Part shown: piece by piece, positions 59,242 through 64,000 of the stretch
Numbering within the stretch: position 1 is the first letter of the stretch
How the letters are laid out: each line of letters begins with the position of its first letter
Notes under the pieces: model-generated
Seen by the model: the letters and a program-made list of their open reading frames with translations, nothing else
Database searches by the model: none
What the model was told of the DNA's origin: nothing
Program-made: the position numbers and the translations under genes
Source: Dyadobacter fanqingshengii
Lineage (GTDB): Bacteria > Bacteroidota > Bacteroidia > Cytophagales > Spirosomataceae
Reading direction: 5' to 3'
Length of the DNA stretch: 64,000 nucleotides
Assembly: GCF_023822005.2 (NCBI RefSeq)
Contig: NZ_CP098806.1
Span: 806,001 to 870,000 of the forward strand

Positions 59242-61701
59242 ATGAGGAATTTTTTTTACCTGCTCTTTTTGACGGTAACTATTGCGGGTCATGCACAGTC
59301 TCCGCGTGTCCAAAAGCTTTGGTACAATACACCTTCGGGAAAAACCTGGGAAAATGCTTTGCCTGTTGGAAATGGCAGGCTCGGCGGGATGGTGTATGGC
59401 AATGTGGTGAATGAAACGATTCAGCTCAATGAACATACATTATGGTCGGGCGGACCGAATCGGAATGATAATCCCGAAGCATTGGCCGCATTGCCGGAAA
59501 TCAGGAAATTGATTTTTGACGGAAAACAAAAAGAAGCAGAGAAGCTGGCCAACAAAGCCATCATTACTAAAAAATCGGATGGACAAATGTTTCAGCCGCT
59601 TGGTGACCTGCGGCTGAATTTTCCAGGCCATGAAAATTTCACCAATTATTACCGCGAGCTCGACATTGAACGCGCAGTTGCTAAAACCACTTACCAGGTC
59701 GACGGCGTCAATTACACCCGCGAAGTCCTCGCTTCCTTTCCAGACCGAGTGATCGTCATCCGATTAACTGCTGACAAGCCGGGTAAACTAGCATTCGACG
59801 CTTCCTATGCTTCTTTACACAAAAATAAATCCAATAAAACAACAACCTCCAAAGACCTTACCATTGCCGGAACGGCCGCGGATCACGATGGTGTAAAAGG
59901 AATGGTTCGCTTCAAAGGAATAGCCAGAATCAAAACGGAAGGCGGTTCGGTCATTGCCAATGACACTTTGTTAATGGTCAAGGGAGCCAATGCAGCCACG
60001 ATCTATATTTCCATTGCAACCAATTTCAAAAACTATAATGATGTAAGCGGGGATGAAAATGCGCTGGCGGCTTCCTACTTGGACAAAGCATTTTCAAAAA
60101 CTTACACTGCGATCCTGAATCCGCACATTGCAGCTTATCAGAAGTATTTTAAAAGGGTCAAATTTGACTTGGGCACCACAGATCTTGGCAAGTTGCCAAC
60201 GGACGAAAGGCTGAAAAACTTCCGCAATGTCAATGATCCTGAATTGGTTACGCTTTATTATCAATATGGTCGTTATCTGCTGATTTCCAGCTCGCAGCCA
60301 GGCGGTCAGCCTGCCAATTTGCAAGGGATTTGGAACAACAAAATGATGCCGCCCTGGGATAGCAAATACACGATCAACATTAATGCGCAGATGAATTACT
60401 GGCCCGCAGAGCGCACAAACCTCAGCGAGCTGCATGAGCCGTTTTTGAAAATGGTTGAAGAATTATCTGAAACCGGAAAAGAAACGGCCAAAACCATGTA
60501 CGGCGCAAGAGGCTGGATGGCGCATCACAACACGGACATTTGGCGTGCAACGGGCGCAATCGACGGCGCATTCTGGGGTATGTGGATCGCAGGCGGCGGC
60601 TGGACAAGCCAGCATTTGTGGCAGCATTATCTCTATCATGGCGACAAAGCCTATTTAGCCAAAATTTACCCGATCTTAAAAGGCGCAGCCACATTCTATG
60701 CCGATTTTTTGATAGAACATCCGAAATACAAATGGCTCGTTGTAAATCCGGGAAGCTCTCCCGAAAATGCCCCGGCAGCGCACGAAGGTTCCTCGCTGGA
60801 CGCCGGAACGACGATGGATAACCAGATCGCATTTGACGTTTTCAGCAGCACAATCCGCGCAGCCGAGATCCTGAAAAAAGATGTAGCATTCACGGATTCC
60901 CTCAAACAAATGCGCAAACGCCTGCCTCCAATGCACGTTGGTCAGCACGGACAATTGCAGGAATGGCTCGACGATGTGGACGATCCAAACGACCATCACC
61001 GCCACGTTTCCCATTTGTACGGACTCTTTCCATCAGATCAAATCTCAGCTTACCGCACACCGGAATTATTCTCGGCCGCCCGCACTACATTGCTGCATCG
61101 CGGCGACGTTTCGACCGGATGGAGCATGGGCTGGAAAGTAAACTGGTGGGCCAGATTGCAGGATGGAAACCATGCGTTCACATTAATTAAAAGCCAGCTT
61201 TCGCCATTAGGAACCTCAAAAGAAGGAGGCGGCACTTACAATAATCTTTTCGACGCGCATCCGCCTTTTCAGATTGACGGCAACTTTGGCTGCACTTCGG
61301 GCATTACCGAAATGCTGATGCAAAGTGCGGACGGTTCCGTGCATTTACTTCCCGCGCTGCCGGATGTTTGGCAAGCAGGAAATATCGGCGGGCTGCTCGC
61401 GCAGGGTGGTTTTGAACTCGTGAATATGGATTGGAAAGAAGGAAAATTGACTAAGGTTGAGGTGAAATCAAAACTTGGTGGAAATTTGAGATTACGCACG
61501 CCTAATGAACTAAAATTGGCTGATGGTAAGGTAGTGAAAGTTGCTTCCGGGCAGAATGCGAATGCATTTTACCAAAATGAAGAAGTGGCCAATGCTGTTA
61601 TTTCTCCGAAGGCAAATGCTTCTACGCCAGACTTGAAGAAAACATTCCTTTACGACATTCCGACGCAGGCAGGAAAAACTTATGTATTTGTTGGTCAGTA
61701 A
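59242..61701 (+). CDS. GH95 family glycoside hydrolase (alpha-L-fucosidase type), locus 3
   Basis: An 819-residue exported enzyme (signal to about GHAQ). The N-terminal domain has NALPVGNGRLGGMVYG and NEHTLWSGGPNRND, classic GH95. Catalytic candidates: the Asn pair in ININAQMNYWPAE (Asn379, Asn381), Glu508 in SPEN and Asp679 in FQIDGNFG, all as in characterised GH95 fucosidases. The product is alpha-L-fucose or, in some members, alpha-L-galactose. It is only distantly like the GH95 of the fucose locus, so the two probably serve different glycans. GH43 follows 33 bases later. Confidence 0.93.
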   Translation: MRNFFYLLFLTVTIAGHAQSPRVQKLWYNTPSGKTWENALPVGNGRLGGMVYGNVVNETIQLNEHTLWSGGPNRNDNPEALAALPEIRKLIFDGKQKEAEKLANKAIITKKSDGQMFQPLGDLRLNFPGHENFTNYYRELDIERAVAKTTYQVDGVNYTREVLASFPDRVIVIRLTADKPGKLAFDASYASLHKNKSNKTTTSKDLTIAGTAADHDGVKGMVRFKGIARIKTEGGSVIANDTLLMVKGANAATIYISIATNFKNYNDVSGDENALAASYLDKAFSKTYTAILNPHIAAYQKYFKRVKFDLGTTDLGKLPTDERLKNFRNVNDPELVTLYYQYGRYLLISSSQPGGQPANLQGIWNNKMMPPWDSKYTININAQMNYWPAERTNLSELHEPFLKMVEELSETGKETAKTMYGARGWMAHHNTDIWRATGAIDGAFWGMWIAGGGWTSQHLWQHYLYHGDKAYLAKIYPILKGAATFYADFLIEHPKYKWLVVNPGSSPENAPAAHEGSSLDAGTTMDNQIAFDVFSSTIRAAEILKKDVAFTDSLKQMRKRLPPMHVGQHGQLQEWLDDVDDPNDHHRHVSHLYGLFPSDQISAYRTPELFSAARTTLLHRGDVSTGWSMGWKVNWWARLQDGNHAFTLIKSQLSPLGTSKEGGGTYNNLFDAHPPFQIDGNFGCTSGITEMLMQSADGSVHLLPALPDVWQAGNIGGLLAQGGFELVNMDWKEGKLTKVEVKSKLGGNLRLRTPNELKLADGKVVKVASGQNANAFYQNEEVANAVISPKANASTPDLKKTFLYDIPTQAGKTYVFVGQ

Positions 61702-61734
61702 TTTAACTGTAATCGTTGACTAGTTCAATCTGTA

Positions 61735-63414
61735 ATGATTAGAAAATTTATCTCCGCAACGCTGGTTGCATTGCTTTGCCTGGCAAAGTCTGTCTCGGCA
61801 CAGACCACCAAATTGGTGAATCCGATATTGACAGGTTTTTATCCTGATCCGAGCGTGGTGCAGGTGGGCACGGACTATTATCTGGTCAATTCTACATTCT
61901 CTTATTTCCCCGGCATTCCTGTTTTTCACAGCAAAGACCTGAAAAACTGGAAACAGATCGGCAATGTCATTGACCGTGCTTCACAAATGGATTTCATGGG
62001 AGAAAAGCTGACAAGAGGACTTTTTGCGCCTGCTATCAGCTACCATAAGGGCACTTTTTACGTCACTTGCACGGACATTGATCATGATGGAAACTTTGTG
62101 GTTACTGCCAAGAATCCGGCTGGCCCGTGGAGTAATCCCATTCGTGTTCCACAAGCGCGCGGCATTGATCCGTCCCTGTTTTTTGATGAGGACAACAAGG
62201 CCTACATCATTTATAACAGCGACGCGCCTGACAGAAAACCGTTGTATTCCGGTCACAGAACGATCCGGATTTATGAAATTGATCCCGTTACTTTAAAGGT
62301 GATTGGTGAAGAAAAACAGCTGGTTAATGGTGGCGTGGATTTGAGCAAAAAGCCCGTTTGGATTGAAGCGCCGCACATTATGAAGCGAAATGGCTGGTAT
62401 TATTTGTATGCAGCAGAAGGCGGGACTTCCGTCAATCATACAGAGGTCGTTTTTCGCAGCAAGTCGGTTTGGGGGCCATTTGTTCCTTATGAAAACAACC
62501 CGATTTTAACCCAAAAAGGATTGCCCGACGATCGCAAAGATCCGATCACTTCGGCTGGCCACGCGCAATTTGTGGATGGGCCGGATGGGAAAACCTACGC
62601 CATTTTCCTGGCCGTGCGGCCTTACGAAGGCAATTATTATAATACAGGCCGAGAAACATTCATCGCACCTGTGGAATGGAAAAACGACTGGCCGGTGATC
62701 AATCCGCCCAGCAACAATGCTGAATATCAATATAGTGTCAATTACAAGGAAGTAAAACAAAAAGACGCACTTCCGCAGGCAGGCAATTTTGAATACACAT
62801 TGACATTCGACAAAAAGCTGGACCCGGCGTTGCTTTTCATGCGCACCATTGACAGCAGTTCCTTCTCATTATCAAAACAAAACGGCTTAACCATGAAGTT
62901 GAAACCTGAAACCATCATGGAATTAGTCAATCCTTCATTCATTGGAAAACGGCAGCAGCATTTATACTGCACCGCCGAAACGGAACTTGATTTTTCTCCT
63001 AAATCAGAAAAGGAAAAGGCAGGTCTGACAATTTTTCAAGACGAATCTCACTTTTACTTTTTGAGCAAATCGGTGGAAAATGGAAAACCTTTTGTGCAGC
63101 TTTTCAAAAGTGGTGCGGATGGAAAAAGCATGGAGCTGCTTGTCAAACAGCCTGTTACTGATGCTTTAAAACCTGTCAAACTGCGCATTGTAGCGGAAGG
63201 CGGTTTTTACAGTTTTTATTTTTCCAAAGGCGATGCGTGGGAGTTGCTTAAAGACAAAGTTGACGCCAAATTCCTGAGTACGGAAGTTGCAGGGGGCTTT
63301 ATCGGATGCCTGTTTGGCATGTACGCAACTTCCTCAGGCGAGTCCACCACCAATTCCGCTTCATTTAAATACCTGAAATACAGCGGCAATGATCCCATGT
63401 TTAAAAACAAGTAA
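61735..63414 (+). CDS. GH43 family glycoside hydrolase with C-terminal beta-sandwich (locus 3, second)
   Basis: A 559-residue exported enzyme (signal to SVSAQT). The catalytic propeller occupies about residues 20-340: NPILTGFYPDPSVVQVGTDY (base Asp), GIDPSLFFDEDNKAYIIYNS (Asp) and PVWIEAPHIMKRNGWYYLYA (acid Glu), ending RETFIAPVEWKNDWPVINPP. A C-terminal beta-sandwich (FIGKRQQHLYCTAETELDFS, KAGLTIFQDESHFYFLSKSV) matches GH43 beta-xylosidase/arabinofuranosidase architecture. Unlike the first GH43 it has the extra domain, so different linkages are likely. It follows GH95 in the same operon. Confidence 0.93.
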   Translation: MIRKFISATLVALLCLAKSVSAQTTKLVNPILTGFYPDPSVVQVGTDYYLVNSTFSYFPGIPVFHSKDLKNWKQIGNVIDRASQMDFMGEKLTRGLFAPAISYHKGTFYVTCTDIDHDGNFVVTAKNPAGPWSNPIRVPQARGIDPSLFFDEDNKAYIIYNSDAPDRKPLYSGHRTIRIYEIDPVTLKVIGEEKQLVNGGVDLSKKPVWIEAPHIMKRNGWYYLYAAEGGTSVNHTEVVFRSKSVWGPFVPYENNPILTQKGLPDDRKDPITSAGHAQFVDGPDGKTYAIFLAVRPYEGNYYNTGRETFIAPVEWKNDWPVINPPSNNAEYQYSVNYKEVKQKDALPQAGNFEYTLTFDKKLDPALLFMRTIDSSSFSLSKQNGLTMKLKPETIMELVNPSFIGKRQQHLYCTAETELDFSPKSEKEKAGLTIFQDESHFYFLSKSVENGKPFVQLFKSGADGKSMELLVKQPVTDALKPVKLRIVAEGGFYSFYFSKGDAWELLKDKVDAKFLSTEVAGGFIGCLFGMYATSSGESTTNSASFKYLKYSGNDPMFKNK

Positions 63415-63425
63415 CCGATTTATGC

Positions 63426-63455
63426 AAATGTTCATTTTTGAGAAACTGAACATTT
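63426..63455. repeat. Inverted repeat after GH43
   Basis: AAATGTTCA and TGAACATTT (nine bases each, perfect) flank a 12-base loop that can add three A-T pairs. No T-run follows, so it could be a weak terminator or a regulatory site for the ThuA gene. Confidence 0.45.
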
Positions 63456-63557
63456 AGAACTGATCGGGCCCAAGGAATAGGGATGGAGCATTTTTTGCTT
63501 TTAATAGATAGTCAACTGCTGGCGAAGGTTTTTTGCAGATCAATAAAATTTACCATT

Positions 63558-64000
63558 ATGCTTAGAAATTGTCTTGTCCTTATCCTTTCTGCATGCGTTT
63601 CCATTAATGCTTTGGCACAAAAAGCGAAGCCGATACGCGTTTTGATCGTGGATGGGTTTAGTAACCACGACTGGAAGCAAACAACCGCCGTCACAAAATG
63701 GATATTGGAAGAAAGCGGGCGGTTCGCGGTGGAGGTCACTACGGTTCCGGCGGACAGTTTGGAAAGGAATGCTTGGAACCCGGATTTCAGCAAATATGAA
63801 TTGATCATTCAAAATACCAACAACATTCAAAAGCCCAGTCTGCGCTGGTCAAGGCAAGCCGAAAAGCGATTGGAGGAATATGTGAAGAATGGCGGTGGTT
63901 TGTACATTCTTCATTCGGCTAACAATGCATTTCCTCATTGGAAAGAATATGACAAAATGATCGGACTGGGTTGGCGGCGGGCCTCGGAAGGATATGCGTT
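63558..64000 (+). CDS. ThuA-domain protein (partial, runs off the window)
   Basis: The first 147 residues of an exported protein. A signal peptide (MLRNCLVLILSACVSINALA) is followed by the ThuA fold, a glutamine-amidotransferase-like trehalose-utilisation domain: IRVLIVDGFSNHDWKQTTAV, YELIIQNTNN, LEEYVKNGGGLYILHSANNA. The closest match is to PF06283. Secreted ThuA proteins are common in Bacteroidota carbohydrate loci but their reaction is not established. It lies 143 bases after GH43 and may belong to the same locus. Confidence 0.85.
   Translation, partial: MLRNCLVLILSACVSINALAQKAKPIRVLIVDGFSNHDWKQTTAVTKWILEESGRFAVEVTTVPADSLERNAWNPDFSKYELIIQNTNNIQKPSLRWSRQAEKRLEEYVKNGGGLYILHSANNAFPHWKEYDKMIGLGWRRASEGYA

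Noticed and set aside
1..64000. Mobile element or CRISPR array
   Set aside because: No transposase, integrase, att-like duplication or regularly spaced repeat was found on either strand.

Overview
The window looks like a chromosomal stretch of a Bacteroidota bacterium of the order Cytophagales, probably Spirosomataceae and Dyadobacter-like. The evidence is three SusC/SusD pairs, lipoproteins with Bacteroidota-style lipoboxes, a hybrid two-component regulator with reporter propellers, TTG-N19-TAnnTTTG promoters and weak ribosome binding sites. The genus is inferred from gene style only; no marker gene is present. I saw no tRNA, rRNA, CRISPR array, transposase or integrase.

Region 1 (1-18.6 kb) is a mannose/alpha-mannoside locus. 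It holds the end of a sugar MFS transporter, a ROK sugar kinase, a long mannose-6-phosphate isomerase, a GntR/UTRA regulator, SusC/SusD, and a GH92 alpha-mannosidase with an extra N-terminal beta-sandwich domain. Between SusD and GH92 sits a three-gene block of unknown function: a c-heme lipoprotein with DUF1549/DUF1553, a Tat-type DUF1501 protein, and a membrane protein with DUF2231, cytochrome c, LRR and chitobiase-C-like domains. This is the best candidate here for an undescribed system: redox or heme proteins tied to glycan use.

Region 2 (18.7-30.7 kb) is an L-fucose locus: AraC regulator, SDR dehydrogenase, L-fuconate dehydratase, Na+/solute symporter, SusC/SusD and GH95. It fits oxidative, non-phosphorylating fucose catabolism. 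A 16-base motif recurs in front of the AraC gene and of SusC.

Region 3 (30.9-37.8 kb) is mixed: a PAS histidine kinase with a degenerate receiver, a response regulator, a 2H phosphoesterase, a GNAT gene broken by an in-frame stop, a PBP1a-type peptidoglycan synthase and a small unknown gene.

Region 4 (38-45.7 kb) is an AraC-controlled gene run: cupin lipoprotein, carboxymuconolactone-decarboxylase/ABM fusion, cyclophilin-like lipoprotein, hexapeptide acetyltransferase, and a PaoABC-like periplasmic molybdenum hydroxylase with Tat signal.

Region 5 (45.7-48.5 kb) is an arsenic-type cluster (secreted-looking arsenate reductase, ArsR, DUF6428) with three ATCGTA-type operator candidates on well-formed promoters, followed by an alpha/beta-hydrolase lipoprotein.

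Region 6 (48.5-64 kb) is a third polysaccharide locus: hybrid two-component regulator, SusC/SusD, GH43, GH95, GH43 and the start of a ThuA-domain gene. A shared inverted repeat, TGTCAWATTGACAC, lies in front of both SusC and GH95 and is a candidate regulatory site. The three sugar loci each use a different regulator class (GntR, AraC, hybrid two-component).
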